A stretch of DNA of 64,000 nucleotides from Isoetes taiwanensis (Eukaryota; Streptophyta; Lycopodiopsida; Isoetales; Isoetaceae): the NCBI GenBank assembly GCA_021234155.1, contig JAJEKV010000033.1, forward strand, positions 2,399,454 to 2,463,453, given 5' to 3'. The notes below the pieces were generated by a model. It saw only the letters and a program-made list of their open reading frames with translations. It was not told the DNA's origin and searched no databases. A program made the position numbers and the translations under genes. This document shows positions 30,168-42,589 of this stretch, one piece after another (within the stretch, counting starts at the first letter, position 1; every line of letters begins with the position of its first letter).

Positions 30168-30872
30168 CTATTTTAGGATATTATCGATGCAAAGCAATGT
30201 TCTTTGCTCTGCAAATTGTTCATTTCCATATGCATCTTCCAGAAAATCTGAAATCAAGTTTGGCTTATACTTTTCCCACATATCTACTGAAGGTGCACCA
30301 TCCAATATCAATAATGTGAACAAAAAACGCAATTGCGCAGGGGTATGTAACGATGCTATTGCTTCATCCATAATTGTAAACCCCTCTTTATTATGCTCTA
30401 CTAATCCCATTGCAAGTACAGTGTTCTGATATGTATCGAACGTTTTATCATTGAAATGTAATAAATCTTCCCAACAATTTGCACTTCTGTAGAGCAATAT
30501 TTGACGAAGATAGAATAGCTCATCTACATGCGGTAAAACCAATCTGATCCTACAAACAATATTTCCCTGCGAACGTTTTGATACGATATTCCTTGTAATT
30601 CCCAACATTGGCTGTTCATACCATTCTTTTGCTGATGGACTGCATGCACCTTTCGATGGTCTTAAACGATACTGTTCATAATATTCAATGTATATCAACT
30701 TTGCAAATTCTGGATCAGATGGCCTTATGAAATATCGTTCAAGTGTTGATGCAGTATTATGTGTTGAATATGATTGTGCTTTTTTCTCTGGAAGATGCAA
30801 TGCCAAACATTTCACAGCTGGTTCCTTTTCTGTTATATGGAACGAAAATATTCTCCATGCAGCTTCTGTCAC
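30168..30872 (-). pseudogene. Helitron region between Rep and helicase
   Basis: A 234-codon minus-strand frame with AAWRIFSFHITEKEPAVKCL, LHLPEKKAQSY and YYEQYRLRPSKGACSP, then RIRLVLPHVDELFYLRQIL. These match the conserved stretch linking the HUH nuclease to the helicase in plant Helitrons. It overlaps the upstream Rep frame by 4 bases in another phase. Confidence 0.75.
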
Positions 30873-31800
30873 CGATAAGTGTCATCTACCTCATTGTGCT
30901 GAGTACCAGGTACATCTACATGATACTGTACCTTGTCAATCCCTTTGTAAATATAAGCATATAGGTACATGAAGATGTGTACAGTCGCGGAGATTTCCAT
31001 ATTCACATGGCAGTCTAACTGCGAAAGTAAAAATGGATTATATGGTACTACTCTTACGTCGTTTTCTGTTCGTCGGCGATATTGTATGTAACCTTTATGG
31101 TCTATTTCTGTGTTTGCATTTATCACTTTTGGATAATTCCAACAGCATTTATTATCTCTATTACATCGCTCTGAGTGGTAATGAACCATATATTTTTCTA
31201 CTTTACTACGCAATTCCCCAGATATAGGCATTTCAGTTGAGATAATTGAGTCAACTGCCTCTAAAGGTATTTGTGGTTCTGTTCTGAAAACAATATGTGC
31301 ATGTGGCAGTCCTCGTTTCTGGAATTCTATAACATGGATCATATATACGATTGGACCAAAGTATGTTCGGAGTAATGCCTTTGTATATGCAAGTCGACCA
31401 TGAAAGGCTCGCACCAATCAATGGAATGTCGACAGCTGTTTGACCAGGGCGCATCTTTGCCTTGATTTCTGGCCAATCTGGATTAGTCGTCATTGTCAAA
31501 AAAAAACTTGGATGTCCTTTGGCCCTTGCTAGAGCTAATGCATCAGCAATTTGGATTGAACACCATGCACTGCATCCTAAAAAAGATGCTGATATTCTAA
31601 TATTTCTTTTTCACCATTGCATGAATTGTCATCTTCAGCATAATCAACATTAGCATCAACTGCCTTTGCTTTATATCCATGTGTAGCTATGAAGTTCAGC
31701 TTCTCATCCTCCACTCGTGAATACATATCGACTAAATATTCATTTGCTAAACGTCCCAATAATGAGAATACCTCTTATTGCAAAACCCTAGTTCTGTACC
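30869..31800 (-). pseudogene. Helitron Rep (HUH nuclease)
   Basis: Blocks in order are GRLANEYLVDMYSRVEDEK (31759), TMTTNPDWPEIKAKMRPGQ (31499), RAFHGRLAYTKALLRTYFGP and IEFQKRGLPHAHIVFRTEP. The last contains the metal-binding HAH of the HUH motif (about 31300). Further on CNRDNKCCWNYPK is followed by YLYAYIYKGIDK (about 30920), with the tyrosines that would nick DNA and become covalently joined. The lysines usually seen between the tyrosines are partly replaced. Frameshifts near 31500 and 31580 break the reading frame. Confidence 0.85.
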
Positions 31801-33355
31801 AATTAATCTGTGACATGCCCCAATTGTTATGTGGCTCCCAACTAGGTGTTCCATAAGGAAACAACAATGGGTACTGTAAAGGTTCATACAATGGATCTAA
31901 TATACTCATGTAAATAGGACGTTTGTCATTATGCACCCAGAATACTGCACTTCGGGGGTTAACAGTAACATTATTGTTTGCATGTGTTATAGCTGCAATT
32001 TCATTTGCAGCTGTAGTACCATTGATGATGAGGATTGCAGTTTGCATGCGCATATTACTCATCATCTTTAGTGATCTGCAAAATGGATTAATCTCTTCCA
32101 ATGATATACCAATTCGTCCAACCCATTCAAAAGGCACCCTTTTTTCCTTTGCAACCTCATATCTCTCATTATCATCATGGATATACCAGTGTAAAGGTTG
32201 GTGAGGCATCGATGATGGGAATATTTGATGATATGCTCGTCCTATAATTGCAACCGACGATGGCATTTTTCAGCTTAACAAACTGACCACATATACACAA
32301 AGCAGTAAACGAGAATAATCGGTTTACTTTTCTACTCAATTGGCTGAACCCATTTATATTGTACAAAAGTACTAATGCCGGTGGCAGGGCAGGGAGCTTT
32401 GGCAATATACGCTTTCCATTATTACAACAAAAAGAATCAGCTTCATCTTTCATTAATTCAACTCCACAATTACTACAAACTTTTGACCAGTCACCTCCGT
32501 CGAATCTCTTAGTATTGTTTGCCAAGTTCATTTTCCAATATTCTTTTGCACTCGCACATCCACTTTGTTTCTTCGATGCATGTTTTCGTCGCACACGATA
32601 ATCTCGCTCCAGTGAAGCATTCTTAACCTTTCTATTCTCAACATCCGAACACACACTAATAGCAGGACCGCTGACATACGTTTCATCCAATTGCCTTGCT
32701 CTATCAACCTCTTCTTCTTCGATGTTCAGCTTATTGGTTGCCATTGCATCATCTGCAGCAGCATTCATGGCCACATCAGCCAAGTCTTCTCCTTCGATGT
32801 TCAGCTTACTGATTACCATTGCATCATCTCTGCACCAGCATTCATGGCCACATCTCCCTCGATATTCACCTTACTGGTTGCCATTACATCATCTGCACCA
32901 GCATTCATGCCCACATTAGCCAACTCTTTTCCCTCGATATTCAGCTTCGCCACTCTCCGAGCTTTTGCATATTCCCGTTTTTTCTGTCTCATCGCATCTT
33001 TCCTGGCCTCTGATAATTTTCCATACCATTTACGTCGGTACTCACTTCGTTTACTTCTATGCATATCTTCTTTTATCTTCTTAGCTTCCATGTCAACACC
33101 ATTTTTAGGGCATGGTACATCTAATTCCAAAATAAGAGGACTAGTATTACATGCCTCATCACTAATAACCATCAGCTGTACATCCGTAATAGGCATTGTT
33201 TCAGCATTCTTTAAACTCTCTACAACCATAGCGCCTTCAACTACGTCACTACTGTTTATTACACTTGCATTCAACATATTCAAATCAGATGCATTGTAAG
33301 TACATGAGCAGCCTGCCTCATAGGTACTTGCACTAACATTCTCAGATATAGGCAC
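31775..33355 (-). pseudogene. Helitron N-terminal region
   Basis: Three overlapping minus-strand frames. The first (33355-32813) holds the basic KRSEYRRKWYGKLSEARKDA motif. The second (32819-32175) has a zinc-finger-like CSNCGVELMKDEADSFCC followed by GKRILPKLPALPP. The third (32266-31775) contains RPIYMSILDPLYEPLQYPLL, the typical Helitron_like_N signature. Three tandem versions of a peptide ending IEGEDLA/IEGKELA and AMNA (32700-32960) indicate internal duplication. Confidence 0.75.
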
Positions 33356-33702
33356 CTTTGAATCATATTTGGAGGCCCTTTTGAGTCCCCAAATTGGATT
33401 CTAAGCACACTTTTCACAGCCAGAGACCCCTCAAACTTTGGAAGTCAGCGCACACAATAATGTTGAGCTAGGCTCCAACATTTGCCTGACATCGCCATAG
33501 CCCAACCAACTGCCTCTTGGCCTTGCCCTAGCCTCGCCCACCATATAGCCTCGCCATAGCCTGCCTAGCCTGCCGGACGACCGACATTACTGCCATAGCC
33601 TAAACCTTGCTTGATGTACCCCTAGTCATGGCCACAGAAGATGGGCCAGCCTGGGAAAACCAAGGCGAGGGGCCGCCACGCAAATAATCCCGATCAGCCA
33701 TC

Positions 33703-35257
33703 ATGGACAGGGAAGAGTCATCCTCCATGAAGAAGGAGGCTCTGGCTAAGGCTAAGGCCCCTCACAAGGCCAGCCCGGGCCGGAAGGGATTGATTGCTCG
33801 CATTCACCACGAAGAACTCCCCGCCTCGACAGAGAATTGGAGCCACGCCAAAGCGGCGTGGAGGCTAACAAAGGCCCGCGATTGAGGTTAACGAGTTACC
33901 GGGCGGCATGGAAGTGGAGATGGAGTCCTCGGCACCCCATGTGCTCAGAAGGCAACTGGGGATCGAGAAGAACCGCATCACAGACCTAGAGACCCGCACA
34001 CAGCACGTAGAAGATGGCCTTGGCCCGCACACTTCAACGGCAACAAAGCCGTGCAGAGCTCGGCCGACATGCAGTTCCCTGGACTCTCGGTTCATCACTC
34101 GGGCACCATGACACAGGAGAGGGAGCGGGCAATGCACGAGACGATGGTCACCGTCTCTCGGCTTCAGTCAGAGGTTGAGGAAGCCACCACCATGGCATGG
34201 GGAGCGCAGGCCGCTCTTGCGCATGACCAAACACAACCGGGTTCTTGATCTGATCGACGGAGCAAGCGCTCGGGCCTGCGGTGTCGGGGCTCGAGCACGC
34301 CCTCGCTACTCAGAGCCTGGAGCTCCAGGGGTTGCGGGCAGCCATCCATAGACAGGGCGAGGGTCTCCCTACCGAGGTTCATAGTCAGCTGCAAAGGTCT
34401 GCCGAGGCAGGAGATGGCCAAGCGGCCCGCGGAGCCCCCAAGAGCCGTGCTCCCGACTTCACAGGGCCGAGGACGCGGCTCAGACCGCTACCCCGCAACC
34501 CCCCCAGTATGCACAGCCTGCACGCCGGCAGCCAGGACCATGCACTGCTGCCCCCCATTCAAGCCACCCCACGCCATCCCAGCCACCACCACCACCACCC
34601 CAACACAGGCCCCGGCCCTCGCCCACCTTTGACCCGTAGGCCGCAGAACTCCAAGAGCGCAGACGGAGAGGCTACAATCTGGTAGTCCGGGGCATGCCAG
34701 AAGAGGAGGGGGAGAGTCTCGCCCACAACATCTGAACACACATTCTCGATCGGATGACATTCCCTGGGCCAGTTCACATTTCCCGAGCAGCCCGTCATGG
34801 GCCTCAGCGCCCGGGACGTAATCGCATTGTCATATTCGTGGTTGCGGATGCACAGGTGCGTGGTGCCATATTGCGCCAGGGCAAGATGCTAAAGGGGACG
34901 TCCCTGTACGTGGACCGGGACCTCACACCCGCACAACAGGAGGTACGCATACAGGAGCTTGTCAGTGTTAGAGGCATCCGCCACCAAGGGGGTGCTGCAG
35001 GATTGGTTCGGGGCAAGATGCATATTTTCCGCCAGCCTGCTACTGCTGCAGACCCCGCAGCCCCAATCGCAGTTGAACGTGGCCCTGATTCTGCTTCTCC
35101 TACCACAGCCCCCCTTCTCCTGCTCCTACTCCTGCTCCCTCACGACCCACGCCCTCTCAGCCACATGCTGCCTCCGCTCCATCTACTTCTCACTCAGCCT
35201 CTGCTTCCCGTCCTTCCCCTGACTCGGTACGTGCATACCCTTTCTGTTGACAAATAG
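33703..35257 (+). pseudogene. LINE ORF1 (L1-like RNA-binding protein)
   Basis: Pieces in several frames start with MDREESSSMKKEALAKAK (33703). The middle is low in complexity and Pro/His-rich. The conserved part starts at 34676 with NLVVRGMPEEEGESLAHNI and a stop. It resumes at 34754 with GRNRIVIFVVADAQVRG, KMLKGTSLYVDRDLTPAQQE and VRIQELVS. This is the RRM and C-terminal domain of L1 ORF1p, which coats the element RNA. Confidence 0.7.
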
Positions 35258-35260
35258 GAA

Positions 35261-36435
35261 TTGTGCCTCCGGGTGGTCTCATGGAATTGTCGAGGCTTCC
35301 CTTGGCAGAAGGGGGCGGTCTCAACTCAGAGTGGCGGCCGATATGGATCTCATATTTCTCATGGAGACATGGGAGCATCTTTGGCACGAGGCTACGATCT
35401 GCTTAGGGTTACCAGCGTTTCTCGATCTTCAATACACATGCGGAGACGGAGGGTCATGGTGGGGTTGCTTGCTACTACCGGACAACCTTGGCACATTCGG
35501 TTACCCTCCAGAAGACAGACAGATACAATCGGTACTTGTGGATTCGTGTGCATAATAACAGTGGCAACCCTCTTTTTCTGGCCGCCTGTTATTTCCCTCA
35601 CGCAGAGAGCACCTTCTATCGCAGCCACTCCGATGCGGATAGGATGGACCCTTATGTCGATTTATATGATGACATACAGCAGCACAAGCAGTTGGATAGA
35701 GTCGTCCTTTTTGGGGATTTCAATGCACGGACAGGAGTAGAGCAGCCCATGAGACTTGACCCCCTCGCTGACGATGTCCTGCAGCTACGTCCCGCAGAGG
35801 CAACCTGGCCACGAGGATCGGATGACAGCCAGGTCACTCGCTTTGGCAGACAGTTGCTCCTGCTATGTGGTATTTTTGACTTGATAATTTGCAATGGCTT
35901 GTCACAGTGGTCCGCTTCTCGCAAGTGCACATGCAGACAGGACAATCAGAGAGGAGGGTCTAGTGTGGTGGACTATATGCTCGTAGTTGCGCAAGATATA
36001 CATCTCATCAGTGGTTTCTGGGTGGGCACCGACAGTTGGGATGAGGAGGTTGATTCAGATCACCTCCCACTTTATTTGGACATGGTTTGGCAAGCCACCA
36101 GAACCCCCACTATGCCAGCCCCTCGCCATCCTCAGTTGCGACTGGATTATGAGCAGGCAGAGGACTACGCCGAGATGCTCATGGACGCCCTGCCAGCAAT
36201 TCTGCGGACCCCCACACTAGAGCAGCAGACAGACCAGTTGACTGAGCTATTGCGGGATGCAGCGGACAGGTGCTTTGGCAGACCCCCCCCCCCCCGCGTC
36301 GCCGCTCAGGGACAGCAACATTTCCGCGTAACCGGTGGTTTGATGCGGAGTGTAAAGAACGCAAGCGCCAGCTCCGTCACATTCTGGATCCAGGTACCCG
36401 CTTGCAGGCCACCACACAGTACCGCGCCCATCTGA
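35261..36435 (+). pseudogene. LINE ORF2 endonuclease (APE-type)
   Basis: It starts LRVVSWNCRGF (35265), shifts frame, and the longest frame (35488-36435) reads LDRVVLFGDFNARTGVEQ, GIFDLIICNG, GGSSVVDYMLV and SDHLPLYLDMVW. These carry the active-site Asn, Asp and the final SDH histidine of the exonuclease-endonuclease-phosphatase fold. The enzyme nicks target DNA to prime reverse transcription. Confidence 0.85.
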
Positions 36436-38530
36436 AGGACACAAAGGCGCGGTACCTTGCCAGGCATCATGGGGAGATGTTCGGCTTGCTGGACACTCAT
36501 CCTCGAACCTTTTGGCGCAGAGTGCTTCGAAGGACAGCCTAGCCTACAGGGGACATCACACCCGGGCAGTGGGGACAGTACTTGCAACAGCTTTATGACC
36601 CACCAGGGACGCGTACACTCATACCCCCACAGGATGGCCCCCCATTGGTTCTCGCGGAGGAGGATGTTGTGGAGGGTCTGGAACGGCTGGCTAATGGGAA
36701 GGCAGCTGACCTCGATGGTATGCAGGCCGAGTTACTCAAATGGGCAGGGCAGCTGCTGGTGCCGATCCTCACTACCCTATTCAACAGAGCATTGCATGAA
36801 GGTTTCCCCCGACAATGGACCACACGCAGGGTTGTCCCCATTCACAAGGCGGGCGACCCACACCTGTCCCCTACCAATTACCACGGACGATCATGGTCGG
36901 TTTAGTATTTGCCAAACTGTTGGTCGGCATTCTCGGCGGCGGTTGACCCATCGGGCAAAGGCGCCAGATGTGCGAAGCCCTCACACAAGCGAGCTTTAGA
37001 CCCCGCCACTCAACGATTGACCATATCTTTATACTGCGGGCACTGATTGAAGACATCCGAAACCATCGGCGGGACTTGTATTGCTTGCTTTATGGACTTC
37101 GCGAAGGCTTTTGATCTGGCCCCGAAAAAGCTATGGGCTAGATCGTCAGGCCAATCACTGCCGCTGCCGCCGGCGTAATGCCATATACAAAGGTATGAGA
37201 GTTGTTTTGGCGGGGATGCGGCCGACGGACCAAGCATTCACCAAGAGTATCGGGTCCCAGGGGCTGCCCCCTCTCACCAACACACTTTTGGCCTCTACAT
37301 TGACCGGTTAGAGCCCCGACTTTCATCGAGCATAGGGGATGGCATACAGCTTTTGCACCAGGTCATCCGCCAGCTCATCCATGCTGGCCCACACCCCAGA
37401 AGCTATGTAGTCTCATCTGGATGCCCTAGACACATTACGCGCCAGCTCTGGACATGCGCGTGAATCACCAAGACCGAGTGGTTCTCATATCCTCTTCACG
37501 CCACCCCATGCCTCCCGCACTCACATATCGAGGGGCCAGCCTGTGGAGGTCACGCCCACCTACAAGTACCTAGGGGTGGAGTTCCCCTCCTGCGCCTCGT
37601 TGGGAGGTGTCCATCCGCCATGGGTGACAACAGCCGAAAAGCACTTTATGCCATGCAAACAATGGGCAGTCACCGTGCAGAGCTCTATGATTGGGGCCAT
37701 CACACATCTGCTTTGGGCCGGGTCGAGCCCCGCCCTTCAGACGGGTCGAGGTTTGGGGCCCTGTGAATCTATTTGGCGACACCGAATGACTTGGAGCAGT
37801 GCATAAGGCATTTTTGGCACGGCACTTGGGGTGAAACCTTCACCCTATCGATTCTCGCCGCATGAAATCGATTCATGCCGCTTCAGCGGGCAGCCCTTGA
37901 TAGACACATCGTCTATTTTCAGAAAGTGGTTAATATGGGTGATGCTCGGCTCCCGCACCTGGCCTACGCTATGGCAATAACAGCGGCTCAGGGTCTGTTG
38001 GAGGGGTAAGAGAGATCAGTGGTTCGCCAGATGGAACGCGGCGAGAGCAATGATGCGTGCGCGGTGGACACAGAGGCCGATCAAGGATGCCTACGGAGGT
38101 ACACGGGCGCTTGCTTCCTTGGCAAGCTCTGGGATCCCGGCGACAAGGAGCACATCAACCCGCGTTGGCCCGGGGCCCCCAACTCTACCTGCGTTCCTAG
38201 CTGCCCCTGAAAAAGCGCGCACTCATTGCCTCCATTCGCACAGGTGCCCACCATCTTCGCATCGAGACGGGCAGGTGGATTGGGGAGCCCCGCCAGGGGC
38301 AGGGCTCTGTCGGTCTTTGTCGGGACGGGTGCCATTGAGGATGAGTCTCACACTTTCCGAGTTGCCCAAAGATTCATCGGATCCGGGCGGATATGTTCCC
38401 TTAGTACGGCCGGACTTGCCCCTACATTTGCTGATGAACACACCGTCAGTACGTGCTCTGGGGTCGTACATTCAAGAGGTACTGGATCTGCGAGCCCACC
38501 TTTGCCCCCGCCTGGTTGCCCGCTGATCAG
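36436..38530 (+). pseudogene. LINE ORF2 reverse transcriptase and C-terminus
   Basis: RERLANGKAADLDGMQAELL-like sequence (36680-36740) and VPIHKAGDPHLSPTNY mark the fingers. Later blocks are DFAKAFDL (37092) and YKYLGVEFPS (37562), with heavy frameshifting. The YADD motif is not readable. Compared with the LINEs in the helicase gene, this one is more distant and more decayed. Confidence 0.7.
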
Positions 38531-38700
38531 GCACTACGGGTACGGTACATGAGTGTATATATTTGTGTGTTTTTGCATTTCGTTATATTGAAGCGGTTGT
38601 CGGCCAGGGCTGATTGTTTGCCCCGCGGTTTTTCTCTCGAAAACCCTTCGGGGCGGGGGTTTTTTAATCCGGGTAGTAATCCGCTTGCTGCGCTTTTGTA

Positions 38701-38775
38701 TTGGGTCCCATAGACCGATTGGTCTCCGTGGACGATAAAAATACCTTCCTTCCTTTCTTCCTTCCTTCCTTCCTA
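38701..38775 (+). repeat. LINE 3' hairpin and (TTCC)n tail
   Basis: GGGTCCCATAGACC GATT GGTCTCCGTGGACG can pair GGTC(C/T)C with GGTCTC-type arms. It is followed by ATAAAA and about 30 bp of TTCC repeats. The same hairpin plan, with other microsatellites, ends three further LINE tails in this window. Confidence 0.7.
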
Positions 38776-39018
38776 CCTACTTCACTCTTTCCTCGCGCAT
38801 ATCGGCCTTTTGCATGTTCTCGCTGCTTTTGTCTCATTTCAACTTTCTTCTCTTCCGATAAGTTTGCATACCAGTTATGTCTATGCTCATTTTCCTTACT
38901 CCTAGGCGCCCCCTCTTTTATTTTCCGTCCCATTGCCCCGTACTCCTTTAAATACACCCACCCTAAGGCACTTTTCTACAACCACCTGACAACAGTAAAG
39001 TGCCCTCTTCTTGTTTGA
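38776..39018 (-). pseudogene. Helitron N-terminal segment upstream of the nested LINE
   Basis: The minus strand reads KIKEGAPRSKENEHRHNWYA and LSEEKKVEMRQKQREHAKG, clearly related to 33080-32950 on the other side of the LINE. It is either the first half of a duplicated motif in one protein or a second Helitron copy. Confidence 0.65.
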
Positions 39019-40900
39019 TCATGCATTTCTACAATTCAATCTTAAAATAACAAAGTCCATACCTGATACAGCTCTTTGAAGAACTTATTCTCAAGGATTT
39101 AGCCCACTTTTCCTTCTGTAATAATACATTAACAACAAAACTCCAATTAACAACTACAATTTCTCCACCTTATATTTTCCTACTAAATTCCAGGCCAATT
39201 TCTAAAGAAACCCATACCTGGTATAGTTCTTTAGAGGGTTTATTGTCAAAGGTGTCCAATCATCCAAACACTGCATGCCATCACCCAAAAACTATCATCG
39301 GGTAATCCATTCTCAAATAATATTGCACTTAAAAACTCCTATCAATATCAATTTAAACGGACTCTCAATCTTATCACATTAGCCATGCCCTATGTTTAGA
39401 TTAGCAACCATTACTTGCCATTACCTGGCTTCTGTACACCAACGCCTTCAAAACATAGAGCTACACTATTCACTACAGTTTCAATAAATAGCATACCAAC
39501 TAAGACAAATAAAGAGATAAATACATAGCAAGTGTATTGTCACCCTGATAAGGCAATTGAACTACATCAAATTGCCCAAAGAAAACAATGGACCTCATAT
39601 ACTAAAGTTTTCAATGCATCATTTAATAAGACCAGGCTCTGTTCATTGCACAAATCAGTTAGTATACCAACCAATAGAAATGAAAAGATAACTACCTCTA
39701 TTTGCAAATTCATGCCTACAACTATACCCTGCAGACATTCCCAATCGCAACAAATAAAGAATCCCCTTTCAATCAAGAACTAGGCAAATTCATTTCAACG
39801 CCAGCGGAAATACCCTCGATCCCTAATTATACAAATCGCCGTAAATCTAATAACCATTAAACCATATCTAACCCGCTATCGCCATATGCCATAGGCTCGA
39901 TGCTGCCGCCTCATTCCCTCATTCCTTCGATTGCTCCATAGGCCTCCGACCGTACCACACTGCGTAAACTCTGAAACTTCAATTCGTTGACTTCATTAAA
40001 ACATGAACTTAACATGCATCAAAGGTAATGTTGGAAATATGGTTACCACGCGCTTTTCTCAAAACCCATCTCTTCTCATCCATGGTTCAAATCCTATTTC
40101 CAACACAAATATTTTCCTAAACACTCCATAACCATCCTAGTTTAATGAACATGTCTCAAACATAAATATTACCATGAACACGTCTCAAACACACCTTCCC
40201 TCACATATTACATTGTTCCAAATCCCTTATATCCCCAAATAACATAGGCCATCCCCAATCAATAATTAAGATCAAATTAACGTGAGCCGTAAGATCTCAG
40301 ACCAACGATCACGATCAAATCAATCTGGACCGTAGCATCGCTTATATATAGTCTATACACAAACTACCAAGCCATCCAGGCCGTAGGATATGTCCCAAAG
40401 CCACGTGAGCCGTAGGATCTCGGACCAACGGCCGGATTCAACACGACAAACATAAGAACATATATATGTTATGATATGATATAGTGAATGCAGCATCTGC
40501 AAATGGAGCTTAACAGTACAACCTCATGACATGAAACTAAAAAGTTGGAACATTACAAAATGAACATGCATTACCCACACGTTCATACTACGTGCAAGAT
40601 ATGTCATGCATATACAAAGAAATTTACAATGAAAGCATATAATAAAAAATGTTACCTTGGAGTCCTAGTGCACTTCCTAATTCGGGAGGTCATATGCAAC
40701 TGTGTATGCACGCTGATTTATTCTGCAAAATATAGGAGAGACAAAGAAGACAGTATCCATGAAGACATGGAGCTAAGTGCACCATATCCAATCCAATAAC
40801 AAAATGATGTCCACAAAACAAGCAACTGTCTATTGATGCTACTGTGACAGTCATATTATGTGTCTGAATATGTGATAGAAGGGCTTGGAACAAGATATAA
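39019..40900. repeat. AT-rich intergenic with a repeated CCGTA(A/G)GATCTC motif
   Basis: No gene seen. GTGAGCCGTA(A/G)GATCTC then (A/G)GACCAACG occurs at 40282-40307 and 40405-40430, with related shorter versions (GGACCGTAGCAT and GGCCGTAGGAT) in between. Otherwise it is simple AT-rich DNA with many stops. Confidence 0.55.
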
Positions 40901-41039
40901 AGATGAATGAGATTCCATAAATTGCAGCAATTCCTCCACTCTTTTTATCTTCTCATCATTGTTTGCCAGTGAAGCATGCAAACTCGTGGATTTCTAATGA
41001 AATCTTTTCAGCCTCTTCTTTGGCTAGAGTTAATTTAAC

Positions 41040-42033
41040 TTATATATTACGAATAGTCTCCATTGCAGATTTCTTATCGGCATTATAAGATTCAAATTTG
41101 TCCTCCCAAATTTTCAAATCATTTGAAGAGCTCTTTCCTAAAGCTTGCTCAACCGTTATCTTAGAAATTTCAGAAGAACAGACCTCCAATTTTTTCTCCA
41201 AAGATTGCACTTGTTCTTGTAATATTTCTTTTGTTAAATCCAATCTCATGACTTCTTTCTCGACTATGAGTCCTTTTTGCTCATGTTCTAAAAGCATTTC
41301 TGCACTTTACTTTTCTTGTTTGATATACAATGACCTGCATCTCTCATCCATTGCAATTGATCCTTTCCATATGGCAAAGCTGCATTTATCATACCTCGAA
41401 TATTGAAAGATCTTGTGGTTGCTAAATCCTCATTAGCTTCTGAATCCATCATCGAAAACTCTTTGGCAAGGTTCCTCAAGTCCATCCAGTCCATCTTCTT
41501 AGCAGTCTTGTGGAAAATAAAAACTTTAGTAAAATAATCTGGAATGATGCGATTGTTCACTGTTTTCCTATCAAACACCGACCTATACAAATCCATAAAT
41601 GGACTTAAATTTTGGCCGAACAAGATACTCTAAATAGCCCCTTCTTGGCTTCTCTATTTTTTCCCCAACTACTTCCATAATCTTATCTAAATTTTGAAGA
41701 ATAGTTCGGTCCATTTTTCCCTCACATGATCTGCCTTGATCTCCTCAGGTTCATCATAATCTTTCATGCGCTTGGATTTTGTAACAGGTGCGGATGCCAA
41801 TCTCCTTTTCATTTTTTGCAGATGGTGGGGATGACAACCTCTTCTTTGCAATGGCAGATGGTAGGGATGAAAAATTCTTTCCACTCAATATTGGAGATTT
41901 TCTGAAAGTAGGAGAGTTGGAAACTTTCGATTTTTCCATATTCTTTGATCACGGCCCAACAAAACTACTTGAAACTCGAAGAAGAGGAACTCGAAGCAAA
42001 AAAAATTTCTCCCACCAAATCAAGAAAGTTTAA
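41040..42033 (-). pseudogene. Coiled-coil protein gene, frameshifted, unknown
   Basis: The minus strand gives in order a basic N-terminus (KKRLSSPPSAKNEK; RRLASAPVTKSKRMKDYDEP), a central segment (IPDYFTKVFIFHKTAKKMDW, NIRGMINAALPYGKDQLQWM) and a C-terminal coiled coil (KEILQEQVQSLEKKLEVCSS). Two or three shifts separate them. The layout recalls plant transposon-associated proteins with a globular middle and coiled-coil end, but I cannot name a family. Confidence 0.45.
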
Positions 42034-42189
42034 AAATTCCCCCTTAAGCGGACATAATTTTTGGTTGTATAATTATGGAAAGAATTAAATATATAAAATT
42101 TGCTATATATATTATACATTTTAATGCAAAAACAAAGGCCCAACAAAAGAACATCCTTTCGTGCTTCTACTTCAATAGTAGGTTACCTG

Positions 42190-42280
42190 TACTTTATTGA
42201 TGCATCTTTATCTTGAAGTCCCATGGTTGGTCTCCGTGGACGATAAAATCATATTCTATTCTATTCTATTCTATCAAGTA
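42190..42280 (+). repeat. Truncated LINE tail with (ATTCT)n
   Basis: TTGGTCTCCGTGGACGATAA is identical to the tail of the LINE ending at 38775, here followed by four or five ATTCT units. The sequence upstream is unrelated to that LINE, so this is either a very short 5'-truncated copy or a SINE using the LINE machinery. Confidence 0.65.
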
Positions 42281-42589
42281 CATCCTTGATCCGATTCATG
42301 AACTTATAAAGCAAATCAATAGTGGCACCTCTCTATTAATGAGTCATAAAACATAATAGATTGGGCATATGATTTCCGTGATGTCACCAAAATCTATGAG
42401 ATTAGTTGTATCCAATATTAAAAGCTGAATTGCTTCACTTTCTAGTAACGTTCTATCTTTCCAAGCATTCCATTCATTTTACACAATAGTTTGCCTTAAG
42501 GCATCCCATACTTCAGCTAAACGATGAAATCATTATAAACCTTGATCCAAGCCTTGTCTTTGCTGGTTTTAGGAGCTTCTTCGTGGCGT

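Larger units (their letters stand above)
33480..38775 (+). mobile_element. L1-type LINE, GC-rich, nested in the Helitron
   Basis: About 5.3 kb with ORF1 (RNA-binding), ORF2 (endonuclease, reverse transcriptase) and a tail containing GGTCTCCGTGGACGATAAAA followed by a (TTCC)n microsatellite instead of poly-A. Its GC content is clearly higher than that of the AT-rich flanks and of the other LINEs in this window. The 5' end is placed by the change in base composition and is approximate. Frameshifts make it inactive as read. Confidence 0.8.
29228..39000 (-). mobile_element. Helitron, split by a nested LINE
   Basis: Minus-strand frames from 33355 down to 29228 encode, in order, the Helitron N-terminal domain, an HUH Rep nuclease and a Pif1-type helicase. 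This order is specific to Helitrons. A related N-terminal segment lies beyond the LINE, at 38957-38740. Both flanks of the LINE contain the motif KIKE...RS..E.R..WY..LSE..K..MRQK.RE.AK, so the LINE (about 33480-38775) sits inside the N-terminal part. Terminal TC and CTRR ends were not located. Helitrons move by rolling-circle replication. Frames are broken, so this copy is probably inactive. Confidence 0.85.
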
